From the NCBI GenBank assembly GCA_013368445.1, contig JAACJO010000010.1, forward strand, positions 992,001-1,056,000: DNA of 64,000 bases, read 5' to 3'. Below, piece after piece: positions 34,863 to 47,900 of the stretch. Position numbers and translations under genes: made by a program. Positions within the stretch are counted from its first letter, which is position 1, and every line of letters begins with the position of its first letter. The notes below the pieces were generated by a model, which made no database searches, was not told the origin of the DNA, and saw nothing but the letters and a program-made list of their open reading frames with translations. The DNA is from Leucocoprinus leucothites (Eukaryota; Basidiomycota; Agaricomycetes; Agaricales; Agaricaceae).

Positions 34863-36107
34863 ATATATCAACCTGTCAAGGAAGATACGGAGACACCGTA
34901 CTAACTCCCTTTGGGTGGGGTTGAAGGGTGTAGGTCCTGCCCACCCACCGGACATGGCGGGTCGCTTGTGGTGATATGTGAGATGTTTAAGTGCAGGTGT
35001 TGATAGACCTTCTAACACCTGGGAAACGACTCTGTCGCTCACATTTCCTGCCTCAACCATGAATGTAAGGCTTCTGAGGTTTGGTGAAGAAACTGGGAAC
35101 GGCAATTGGGCGGATGGTGGATGAGGTGGAGGGTTCCAATAATCTGCAGGAGCAGTTGAACCGAAGTGAATGATACAGGTCTCGAGGTTCGAGCACCGCA
35201 TTACAATCCCGGCAAATTTGTCAAAATCGAATGACCAATTATACACGAGTTCAAGTGCTGTCAAATTCCGCCAACGAATTGGCAACGAAGGATTGGTGGC
35301 CAGACTGGCTGGCAAAGACAACGAGCTCAATTGCGCTGCATTGAGTAGGCCATGGGCTAGTGAGAGAGGGGCTGCAATTTGCTCGGCTTCAGGTGTAGGT
35401 TCAGTATACTTGATACGAAGATCTCCTAGTAGAGGGACGTCTCTGGATTGGAGTTGGAGAAGGAAATTTGGCAGCCAGTTCACATCCTGAAGTTGGAGTT
35501 GGACGGACTTCCAGCGGTGTTTATGAGCTGTGATGATATCTATCTCGGGTGGAAACTGGTAATATGTTGTTTCTTTCATCCAAGGAGATGGGAAATCGCG
35601 ATAAAGGGAGATGGATAGGGGGAGAACACCAGACCGGGAGAGCCAGGAGGAGATGGCATCCATCCTTGCCAGATCTACGGGGCGGGGCTTGATAGAAGGC
35701 GTAGTACTTGCAACAATATGTATCGAGGTCCACAACTTCGGGGTCGAGTAAACAATCTGTCTCCATCTACTGCATACACGCCCCAACGAGAGCGGGGCCT
35801 CTGTGATGCTCATAATGGCGTTGTGTGTAGTGGGAAGACAGTGGTAGAATACCTCTTGAAGGATATCTGGTGGCAGCCGATTGGAGGGAGACAAAAGTGC
35901 TGCATGGCTATCAACAAAAGTAGTTAGAGCTTGCTTCTCGAGTGAAAGCTTGTCGCTCAGATCCTGCAGGCGAGAAACCTCGTCTTCTAGGTCTTGCAAT
36001 TTAAGTGCTCCCTGCTCCAGTGATATCTTAATTGCAGCGGTTTGTTCGCTTGTAGGCGAAAAGGTCGTACGAAGAATAGCTTTGCTGACTGGTGTTAGGA
36101 AGGCCAT
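34239..36107 (-). CDS. F-box protein with N-terminal coiled coil, single exon
   Basis: 622 residues with ATG at 36107. A coiled coil at about residues 24-70 is followed by F-box PPDILQEVFYHCLPTTHN and LGRVCSRWRQIVYSTPKLWTSI. The C-terminal two thirds contain spaced leucine-rich segments (VPRLKRLSLGG, CSNLETCII) and end TPYDGTFIAHDLFLFHP. It is the intact parent-like copy of the truncated remnant at 29929-30549. The gene is convergent with the adjacent DUF6533 copy and divergent from DIM1, with 377 bp between the two start codons. Confidence 0.82.
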   Translation of the reverse strand: MAFLTPVSKAILRTTFSPTSEQTAAIKISLEQGALKLQDLEDEVSRLQDLSDKLSLEKQALTTFVDSHAALLSPSNRLPPDILQEVFYHCLPTTHNAIMSITEAPLSLGRVCSRWRQIVYSTPKLWTSIHIVASTTPSIKPRPVDLARMDAISSWLSRSGVLPLSISLYRDFPSPWMKETTYYQFPPEIDIITAHKHRWKSVQLQLQDVNWLPNFLLQLQSRDVPLLGDLRIKYTEPTPEAEQIAAPLSLAHGLLNAAQLSSLSLPASLATNPSLPIRWRNLTALELVYNWSFDFDKFAGIVMRCSNLETCIIHFGSTAPADYWNPPPHPPSAQLPFPVSSPNLRSLTFMVEAGNVSDRVVSQVLEGLSTPALKHLTYHHKRPAMSGGWAGPTPFNPTQRELVRCLRIFLDRLIYPLEELDIWFDCLEDLLLEVLRSVPRLKRLSLGGSIYSQHSQPDPSQPYYPDWYPFTRHSLNDSFLRHFIPSGSTGQVAGVIEGAYNEDKHPDVICADLEVVCFVEVKFSPQAIVDFLHSRTLLQSQSKISRLRKVKISSSTPPPDESQDVEITSRLATLEKETSGLQAYLQYTEIAPTSPVASNRPWSLYTPYDGTFIAHDLFLFHP

Positions 36108-36484
36108 GACAGGGGGGAGGAAAGCGGTAGAGCCACAGCTATCGCTCGTTTGACGTGTGAGTCAAGATAAGCACGCTAGACGCTCAATTGCTCATGCGGA
36201 CATCAGTACTTCAGTATTTACTATTCAAGCGACTTCTGCTGGTGTGAAAGATGAGATTCACACGTACTGGTTTTTATGATGAACGTTAGATTCTTGTCAA
36301 AATTTGAGGCTTTGTCGCCTCCGAGATCAGATTGAATGAATCAAGCAGAATCAAGCGCTTTCAACTTCAAAAGGGATACTTTTAGCATCACATGACCTCA
36401 CAAGCCTGAATCCAATTTTAATTTTCTGTACACTGACGTGCGCTGAACTCTCCGACTCAGATCTACCATTCTCTGCTACTCACA
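36108..36484. promoter_or_regulatory. Shared divergent promoter region, F-box / DIM1
   Basis: 377 bp separate the start codons of the minus-strand F-box gene and the plus-strand DIM1 gene, so both promoters must lie here. I could not identify specific factor sites. Confidence 0.5.
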
Positions 36485-38027
<1,543 letters not shown>

Positions 38028-38356
38028 TGCATGCCCGTTTCGCTACACGCATCGTTTTATCTCCCCAAAATGACTCGAGTTTAAGCTCGTGGGGATGGTT
38101 CAGCATATCTGGGTTATCCTTCCCAAATCCAATAACTGTACATTATCACGCTTGTACAATACTAATGGGATATCCCCACTGTGGCCCACTTTGCCCCGTC
38201 CGTATGAAAGCCCGACTCGGGTGACTCAAAAAAGAGAGAAATATACTTTCAACTGGGAACCGATTAGTTCAGTTGTTTAGCTGATTAGATATTTAGCGAC
38301 ATTTAATAATGTATGGAAAAATTCACACCGAAGCGGAGGCCGGCCAAGACCCAAGG

Positions 38357-39291
38357 CTATGCATGTATAGACTCTAAACCTTCCTTTGGCCCAATAGGAA
38401 TGCCGAGCGAACGAGTGAAAAATTCGTCAAGCCAGCTGAAAAACACCTGTTTGTCTTCATCCGTTAAATTGGCCCAGTCAATCTCGGCTTTTTCAGCAAT
38501 AGCTTCTGGTTCATAATACTCTATTTCTGGCGTTGGCGGCTTCGGTGAGATGATAGGCGATCGTCTAGGCGGTGCACGAGGGAACGCAGGGGCCGGCGTA
38601 GGAGTATGTAATACAGGTGCAGAGCCAGGTTTAGTCGTTAGATTTGGAGCTGGCGGGGGCGGTGGAGTCGCCTGGTTTATGACAGGTGCCCTGGAGGGTG
38701 GAGGAAGAGGTGAGCGTGGGGGCGGAGGAGGAGGTGAGGGTGTAGCTGTATTGGACAATACAGGAGACGTCGAATTGCGTCGTCCAGGTAACGGTGGGGG
38801 TTCCAGCGTGTTTGTTCTTCGAGGTATGGGAGGGGGGGCACCTGATGACGATCCTCGGCTAGGTAAAGGCGGAGCTATTGCTGACGCGGTACTCGGAGCT
38901 CGGCTGAGCGTCGCAGGAGTATTAGATCCTGATCCAATAGATGTCCCTGTGCGACTCGGCGGTGGAGGCAGGGCAGCAAGCACCTTTGGCTTATTATTCG
39001 GATTGACTTTGGGAGGGGGTGGAGGGGGTGGTGCACCGTTGTATGGGTCCCAGTTTGTCTTCTTCATGGCCACGCTGTCAAAGCATTATTGTTATATTTC
39101 TGCGACTTGACCGCAGTCCAAGGCACTGGGCGTGAAACCAAACCTAGTATTGCGATCTCGGAAACCTTGAGCTCTCTCGACGCCCGAGTTCGCGACCTTC
39201 GAGGCCTTGGCCTTCATATCAGAAACTGTGTATAGTATGATCAGTGCCTGGATCTTTAGGCCAGGGAACATATGGGCTCACAGGACGGCAT
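38357..39291 (-). CDS. Proline-rich AIM3-like actin-regulator candidate
   Basis: Exons: 39291-39282 (10 nt), 39225-39144 and 39074-38357; 269 residues. Splicing gives MPSFSDMKAKASKVANSGVE followed by RAQGFRDRNTS and MKKTNWDPYNG. It is then mostly proline runs (PPPPPPP, LPPPPSR, SPPPPPPRSPLPPP) of the kind bound by profilin and SH3 domains. The only folded-looking part is a C-terminal helix with IDWANLTDEDKQVFFSWLDEFF. A similar ending occurs, to my recollection, in fungal AIM3-type proteins that limit actin barbed-end growth. The assignment rests on that helix and the proline-rich design, so orthology is tentative. The tiny first exon is chosen because it supplies a start codon in phase. Confidence 0.6.
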
Positions 39292-42200
39292 AGTAGTAGA
39301 CCTGAGCGCTTGAAAGGGGGAGATATGAAGAAATGGAGGACAGAGGGAGATGATAGTCGCTGAGAAAGTCAGAAGTTGAACATGTGAGGAGTTACATAAT
39401 AGGAAGATATACCGTCGTCAAGGGTTCCTGTCCGAGAACAGGGGTACTCAAAACCTCGAACGCGTGGAATTCAGCAGCCAAGTCCAGGGATGGTATAGTT
39501 AATGGTGATTCTTTCGCACATCTATGTAAACTGAACAGACCCAGTCCTTGTTTATCCCCGTAGAGAATCCGCCACAATAGCGCCAGAGTAGCTGGATCAT
39601 CATTCTACTCTATTTTCGGCCATTCAATTATAGACCCATCCCTTCAACATCGCGCTCTCCCAGCCCCGGTATAGGTGGAACAACAAGTAAGTGATATAAA
39701 GTAAACATTAGTAACAAGACATAGTACAATTAGGCGAAAGAGCATTACACGAAGCTGTAATAGCTGTACAAGTCGAAAGCAAGCGAGACGAGGATTGAAT
39801 ATTAAGAGCACATGAACACGAAGAAATCAAGACAGCTCCACCCCACAGCATCCAGCCCCAGAACACCCGCTGCTATGGTGGATAATGTTCGGGGACGGCA
39901 CTTGGCCGTAGCCACTTAAATGGGGCGATAACGAACACGAGAACATGCGAATACGCGTCACCGTGCCGTGCGTTTGCAAGATGCAAAGGAATTTTGGAAT
40001 AAGTTTTCGACCTTTCTCTCTTCGGTTACGACCTGACGAAATCATGTGAGCATAAGCATCGCGCCGCATTCTAATTATGAGCCACTTGGACAGGTCCCCA
40101 GCATGCCCAAAGCATAGAGTTCAAAGGAAGGTGACTCACCTCTGGACAATGGCAGTCCCTTGTGTTCCCGTGCATGTGTAGTTTACTCGTCTTGCACACA
40201 GCCAGTCCGCAGTCCGTGACTTCGCCTGTGAAATATCGCAAGTGGAAATGCTGTTATTTGTAATGTCAACTGCTGCCGAAATTGAACTCGTGAAAATTCC
40301 CAACGCACACCACATCCTCTATAGTAGTCACCGACTCTATACGATGTCGTCGGACCGCCCATCAGCAATTGGAGTATTTTATGAGCATGAGCAAGTACTC
40401 ACACTTCGTGCTTGCACATGACGCGAGAGATAGACAAATAGGAAGTATGAAAGATGTAGTGTGACTCAACGACGTCAAACCGTAGGAGAGAGAGAGATTC
40501 AGCTCTGGAATGGGGGGAGGAATAGTATTAGCATTCGTGGATCTTGTTTCATCTTTATATGTGCGTCTGGTACGAATCGGCGGGCTTGGGATAGTTGGGA
40601 AGGCCACAGGGTTACCCAAAATGCCCTAACAATTGCCCGGCCCCGACAAAGGAAAAATGCTACCTGTCCAATAAAAGCAGTGGTAAGGGCTGGGAGCTGA
40701 ACGGTTTGGTTTGGATGGGCCAAATTTCCGGGACGGCGACTCACTTTAGGGCAGATTTTGGATGACCTAATCCCCTTAATTTCAGCATTTTACAAGGCGT
40801 TACCTGTGGGTTTACCTAAGTCGAGTTAAGGGCTCCGATTGAGAGCTGAATTGAGAACAGACGAGCCGGAGTTTCCTTTGTTTGATGTATTCGGCCTCCG
40901 GATTGTTATGCACGTGTATTTGAAGGCCGGTATTGATCTTTAAAAAAGACCCAAACAGATGATTAGACCCCCCAATCCTTTTTACTTTCGTGCTTCCCGA
41001 TCGCCCACTTCAAACATATCAGGAACAGCGTTGCGATGCGGCCATGACCCTTGACACTCGCCATATCACCCCGCAGATTTCCGGCTTTGATCTGTCCAAA
41101 TACGTTTGGACTATGACCTGGTGGTTCCAGACAACAGAGGGAATCAGTGTGTCAGCGCCTAGTGATCCGTCGGTGACGCGGACGCGGGCGCCAGCATTCT
41201 CTCCGTGACCTCCGTACCATTGTTCGGACTTGAAGGAACTCGTGTCATCTCAGGGCTCCCCGACGGTTCCTTCCGAAGTTTTGACTGAGTTATAAAGCCG
41301 AGAGGAGAGCCTGATAAACCAAAAGGATCTCTCTACTCCACTCCCAAGAATCCCATTCGCCACGACCGAAGGTCGGGGGTATTAAATACCAAGACTTTCG
41401 CACCACCTGACCAACCCGTTCTCGCTTGCCAAATAGTTCACTGGAAAATCGCATCCTTCTAGGAAATATGACTGTGATAGGCTGTTCTACTTAAAGATGC
41501 ATTTTGTAAAGGCTCCGATCAAGTTCCCGCAGGGTTTTGGGCAGGCCGTCTATAAAACCTTAGTAGACCGCGGACCAGAAGGATTGGTAACTTCATCTTG
41601 CGCACATCACAAATGTGCCCCAATGTACCGACAGGTTCTCTCGGGGTCAATATCACAACGCACTGGCGGAACAAGTAGATGGGGCTTCTGCGACACATTA
41701 CGAGGGATCATACAATCATCAGTCCAGCGTCGCGAAGGAAATTACGTCGTGATTGAGATTTCGCAGCTCATCGAAATCTGGTGTGGCGATGCACCTTGAC
41801 TCGCCTTCGTCATTGAGGGTATAACGGCCGCTCCTGGTAAACTGGCTTGGATTTCGAGCGAGCTTGCCACCGAAGTAGAGTGCAAGCTCTAACTCAACTA
41901 AATCAAAGCCACATTGCCCGCTTTACATCACCGCTTGGATATCAGTGCAGCATTCCTTCAAATACAGATATCATAAAACAGTGGCGGTGAATTCTTGACT
42001 GATAACCTAATTTATCCCATGCAATTGTAAAAGCATCACACAATCCACATACAACTCCAGGCTCCAAGGCGAGCCTGAAGGCTACTGAGACAACTTCAAT
42101 GTTAAAATACTTACATCATATTTCAAACTTGAAGCACGGAATTGTCTTGTTGGTGGTCACCTCACGTACCACATCAAACCGAATGCGGTATGACTTTGTC

Positions 42201-44992
42201 AGTTCGGACTTGACAAATGGCGATGAGCTGGAAAACTTTCTTGACAATGTCGTAGTGTTTGTTGAAGGCGGGTATTGAATACTGAGTATCGAATATTGAT
42301 CTGACACTCGGAGAATGACATCAATACAAGCGGCCAATAAAGGTTAATTAGACTCCTTAGTAAGGCTTCTACAAGCGAAGGCTCCCTGACGGCGCTCCGT
42401 TGTATGATGTTGTTGATGATCGATGATGTCGTTGAGAGTGGAAATAAGAGGGGTGTCATATTGACATTGCCTATTGGGTGCGGTAATTATCACAAGTATT
42501 GCGGCCTTCTCGCATCATGTCGGTAACAACGTTCAAGCCCCTTCATAGCTAGCGATGAGCGGTGGCTTCCGAGGCATTAAGCAACATATACCACATAGTA
42601 CGTACTGCGGCAGAGTTGCGGTCATATGTCGAGCTATGACTCTGTGGCCACAGCGTTTATCGTGATTTCCCACTCACCCATTTCTGCTTCTAGATCAAGG
42701 CTTTGAAGGGCGTGGAGCGGGTTTCAATTACTCTCAAAGGAGTCTGTTCCGAAGTCCCCATTGTTCAAGTACAAACGTTGGCGACGAATTCCCAACCCCG
42801 AGGACCGCCATGAAACGAGTCAGTTATATTCCGTAGAGTTCGGTGTAGGCACAGTGATTGAACAAGTCACATATCGGTACTTTTCATGATGGTAGCGTCC
42901 ACAGCAACTGCTAAGGCGGGTATTAATTACGGAGGAACAATTTTGGAAGTGAAAGAGGCTTTGATATGAACTTGACAGGTGTTTTGGGTTATATGGGCGA
43001 AAAAGGCACCACAGGTTTATTGTTTTGCAAGAACGAGAGTGTGTTAAAGATCTGAGTAAACCTTCGGGCGTTTTCAAATACCTCGTTCGCCATCATCAGG
43101 ATCTGATAGGGAGGTAAGGAAACATCAGCGCTTCGGTAGCCAAAAATAAGTCCCCGTTGTAGCTTGTAGACGTGGGAAACGCCCCAACCAACCTTGGCTT
43201 AGGCCCAGTGAGGGCACTAGCGTTCCGTTGTTCTGCTGCATTCCTTGAAAAAGTCCCCGTTCACATACAGCCTCTTTTGTGGCTATAATTCAGCTCCTTT
43301 GTGCCACGCATTCGTTGTTGCGTCACAGTTGCCTAATCACAATGCCTCTGATCGGACCGATGGCTTTGCCACATACATAGAGCTTGGACAGGTTTAGACA
43401 CGCGGCATCATCGCCAAGAACAGTCCCGGCCGTCTGAGCTCTGTGCCTTATCATCGGCATGACCTCTGCGCTCAGGGATGATTTTGCCACAAATTATGTT
43501 CCTATTCCAGTGGAGATCATCAACATCAAACGTAGTCTCGTTGGCTCTGAAGAATACCTCCGTCGGTTGTCGTTCCAAGTTGACGAGATCCGGGACTCCC
43601 TAATCAGGCGGACAAAAGCTGTTCGAGTATGTTGATGTGAAGAGGACATCCGCGGATAACCAGAAGGTCGGAGTCGACTTCCAATTACAACGAGTGAATA
43701 TCTCTACGAACACTAACAATACGAGCCTCAGGGCAATGGTATCTAAGCGAAAAAAAACGAATGTGTTTAAGCAGCGACGACACGAAAGGGCGCCGATTTG
43801 TGGAAAAGAATGGCTTATTTATTTTGATATCAAAACAGCATTTCCTCACCGAAGCGGCTGCAGCAAACTTACTGGTACACTATTAAAATCTAGTACACGA
43901 GTTAGCGAGACAAACGCAGTAACAGATCACCGTCCTCTCGTTGAATGTTGGGACTCTCTGGGCCGATCAGGTGCAAAGCTGGCACGTTTGCCTATTCAAC
44001 CTCAGTCGTTTGGTTTCCGAGGGGTTGCCAGGGTCGTGAATGATTGGCTTGGGTGCCACGACGTGTGGTATAATTCTTGAACATCTGAACGACTAGACCA
44101 CCATGGTGATCGTTAGGTACTCTCGTATAAAGCTAGCAAGACTCAAGCAAAGCTCGCCTTCTTGAAACTGCCTCCATTAAACTGCCTCCAGATTTAGAAT
44201 CAGAAGGTTATTTTGGGGCATTATACTGACGTCATATTTGTTTGTTTACACTGTTTTATGCTTTAAAGCGCTTATCTTTATCCTTATCCTTGCTCTCACT
44301 CTCATGTTCATCTTGTCACGACCTCATATCCCCTCACTAGTCAGTAGTCAGCGAGGTGGTGTGTATATACATACCACTCAAGTTGCTATTATGTAACGTA
44401 GTCGACTTAAATAGATTCCATTCCGACAGTCTTCCTTCAGAATCCGCCGAATTTCAAATTTCGGCCTCAAGCTTCAAGCTTTTTCAAATGTAATCATGGA
44501 CTTAGAACAGGATCTGGAGAAGTGGTCTTGTACACTTCCTATCACTGAATGTACAGGTCTAGGTCCACTATCAATGCTCGATGGGGATTGCGCTGGGTAG
44601 ATGTTTATGTATATGTCTTCGGGACATGCCGAAACGATCCTTGTGTTTCTGTCAGATTTGGGCGTTCGCTCCATTATGCTCCTTGGCCACTCTCCAGGTC
44701 TACGATATTGTTTGCGACGCGCTCAGCCATCCTTACGACGGTCAGAAGACGAATTAGGATTTACTTTATTGGGTGCATCAAAAGTTCCTAAGATGTGCTA
44801 TTTTTCGCTTGTAACCTTTTTCCTTACAAGGACTTTGGTGGGCTCATGAATGTAAGCCACAATTCTCAGTAAACAGGCACGATTGAGGTTGCTCACATTT
44901 ACATCGGACGACTTAGCACGGAGCTCAATCGGACCAAGCCCACGGGCCGAAAACGCGTGTTAAGGGATGAATAAACAACTCTAGCGCTGGTG
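39292..44992. other. Gene-poor region, 5.7 kb
   Basis: No frame here carries a recognisable domain and no multi-exon model could be joined. The longest frame (43637-44080, plus, opening with GTG) gives a 147-residue peptide without known motifs, and 41497-41799 gives 100 residues that I also do not recognise. Likely non-coding or decayed repetitive DNA. Confidence 0.4.
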
Positions 44993-47900
44993 ATGGAACT
45001 GAAATGCGTGCACAACGAGGCAGCCGATCACACCACAGCTCTCTGCTTCAGTCACCTTGTGTATTGTGGCTGGACTTCATTTCTAGACTGCTTCGTCCAG
45101 TTTCACGACCTATCACGACCTCTGGCCATGGCCAACGTAGGCTGCGCCAGCTCAATTTCATTCTTTAACGCAGCTGTTACTTTTCTCGCTGCCTTTGTCC
45201 TCCTCGCTCCTGCGTACGCCCGTTACTGTTCCACCTATTTGCCATCAACTTATAAAGTTCTCTTGAACGCAGTGTGCTTGCCCTTCCATCCCCCCCAACG
45301 TCTGTCCTTCACTCTTATCTGCTACATTTACTCTATCTCTAATAATCCTCCCAGTGTTGAACACAATAAGCGAACACCTGTTCTGACAATAATGGCCGCT
45401 TTTTCTCCTATCATGATTTCGGGATATGCAATGCTGGCAATTGTGACGTCCTACTCCCTTCTCCGCTTCTACCATTTCCTCAAATCCCGACTGATATCTT
45501 CAGCAACAACAGTTGCTTTGCCCCAGCCCGTCTCCGCTGGTCAGACATCATCCTTTTCCCTCTACTCTCCTTTTTCCCTGTTGCGCTCGCGCCAGAAAAC
45601 TATCTCAACCAAGTTAACACCGACCCGGAGTCGATGGTCTCCACTGTCTGCTTTTTTGCGCCGGCTGAGCCGACGAGCAACTTCCCCTCTGCATCTGGCT
45701 GATGCAGACCATTTACTGCCAACTACCATGCCTGACTCTCCTTCAGCGCACACTCATTCACTTATTGACCTGCCCGTCATATCCTTGTCGAGCGTTCCCG
45801 CTGCGACGGCGAATAGTCGTAACCTCGACCTCGACAGACCCACGAGGCAGCTCCCAAAGGCGTCTAGTATGGAATCCCTGACTGCGTACAAGCCACTAAC
45901 GCCGGTTCCTGTTATGGTTCCCCTCCCTGTACACATCACATCTCCACCTCCTCCTTCCACACCTCCTCCGCCCAGTCCGACTCTACTGATTAGCATGTCG
46001 GATTCTGACATTCCTTTGGTTCCAATCACACCCCCAAAACGCCGTTACACGCCCACACCGGATTTCTCGATGTCGAGCAACTCAAGTGGTTGGCCAACAC
46101 CTCCATTGACCGGCAAGTTCCCGGCCATCAGCCCATCAACTTACAACCCATCAGTAGCAACGACACCATCAGCCGTTGGTCGTGGGCCAAGACCAGCCTC
46201 CCCCAGTCCTACTCGTGGGACTCACAACAACCATTCACTCTTCCTTTCTTCTCGTAACGTCTCCTCGCTTTCACTTTCACCTCGTTCTCTGTATAGTATG
46301 CAACAAAGGAGGAGTAAAAGCCTCGGGGGCGTCGCTGTGAAGAAGATTTCGCCACCGCAGTTTAATTTTGGTGGCGTGGTTTCGCAGGAAGATGATTTCG
46401 GGGAGGATATCGGGAGCAGCGTTGGAATTGACCAAACGCGTGTTTTCAGCGCGCCTGCGCTTGTGACTGCGGATGAGAGAATGTTCAACGGTTCAAAATC
46501 GAAGTTAGTAACACCCTCTCTTCCCTACCCGAAGTTCCATCTGAACTCTTCATCTTCTTCCTCGTCCACTTCCTCAACTGAACGCAGCCTACGCTCGGAA
46601 CCATCATCACCTTCACCGTTAACCACTGATTCCGACTCTCCCCCTTCCTCGGCTCCGCTGGAAACCCCACGCAGTATTAGCAACGCCTCATATTCTTCTG
46701 ATATTGCCAAGCCCTCGGAATACGAATCTCTACTGCCCCATCCAATCCCTTTGATAAATGTTGATATGAATACGGATAGAGTGGACACAGAAATGGACGA
46801 CATGGTGTTTAGCTGTGGGTATGGCCTGAACGAGAAGAACGTTGTGAACGGTTGGAGTTTCGATGTCGACGTTGAGGAGCCTGCTGTAAATGTGGCGCGT
46901 GTTTTAGAGGATTTCGATGGGGTTTCGGTTGGTATGGTGGTTGATGGTGCCCAAGTGTCGTCGCTGGGTATGGCTGCCAAGATGGGTGAGGAAATGTTAG
47001 CTGAACTCGAGGATGACGTGAGGGAGCCAGTTTTCGAGAAGTCGCATATGGATACGTGGGGATGGGATGAGGATGTTGAAGGTCAAGGAGAAGGATGGGA
47101 CGTTGAGACGAAGGACGCGATGGGCGAAGGTGCCTTTGGAGGTTGGGCGGCGGAGGATGGAATCATTGTGTCGGATGACGTCGAAGGTGGTATCATGTTT
47201 GAAGTTGCAGCGGTGAAACTCGCCAAGGAGCTCAGCCATGACGGTAATGCCGAAGTCGAGCCAGAACCAGAAGAATATCCAGACCCTGATCTCCTCCCCC
47301 TCCCTGATATGATTGACGTCGTTCCCCCCGCGATCTCCATCTGCACTCAGGATGTCGTCCTCTCCAGAAAAGAAAGTTCCGAATGCGACTCGGCAGTGGA
47401 GAGAGCCACCCCAATCTCACTTGGTCAAACACCTACGCCCCCAGCATCTCCCCCTCGTGAAGCTAAGTACCTGCCGAAAGGTAGTAGAAGTCTGCAAGAT
47501 CAGCCTTTAAATGCTTCGGTGGTGACATCGCCTGTGGCGAAATCTCCTTTCACCAGCCCCGTGGACATTGAGGCGCAGGAAGACGAAGGCGTCGTCACTC
47601 CCATTCCCATTCCCGTATTCGACCAAGACCACGACACCAACTCCCTTTCGATTGGTATTTCGTCATCGCCTTGGCCGATGGTACTTACTAAGGAAGAGGT
47701 GGAGGAAAAAGTCGTTGTACTCCTGGACAAGCCATTGGTCAGCTCGCCTGCGAGTATTTCCTTTGATCTGCCGGAGTCAGATGAAGAGGGTTGTGATTTC
47801 ACGTTCAATATTGAGACTGATGGAGACGTGGCTGGGAGTGGTAGTGAATATGAGTTCAAAGTACAGGTTGTTCCACCTTCGCCGTGTGGTAGGGTACCGG

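Noticed and set aside
38550..39110. Glycine-rich plus-strand frame of 186 codons
   Set aside because: Reverse complement of the proline-rich coding sequence, which yields glycine runs automatically.
41497..41799. 100-codon plus-strand frame in the gene-poor block
   Set aside because: Composition and length are compatible with chance; no family resemblance.
43637..44080. 147-codon plus-strand frame
   Set aside because: Opens with GTG rather than ATG, has no recognisable domain and no supporting splice structure.
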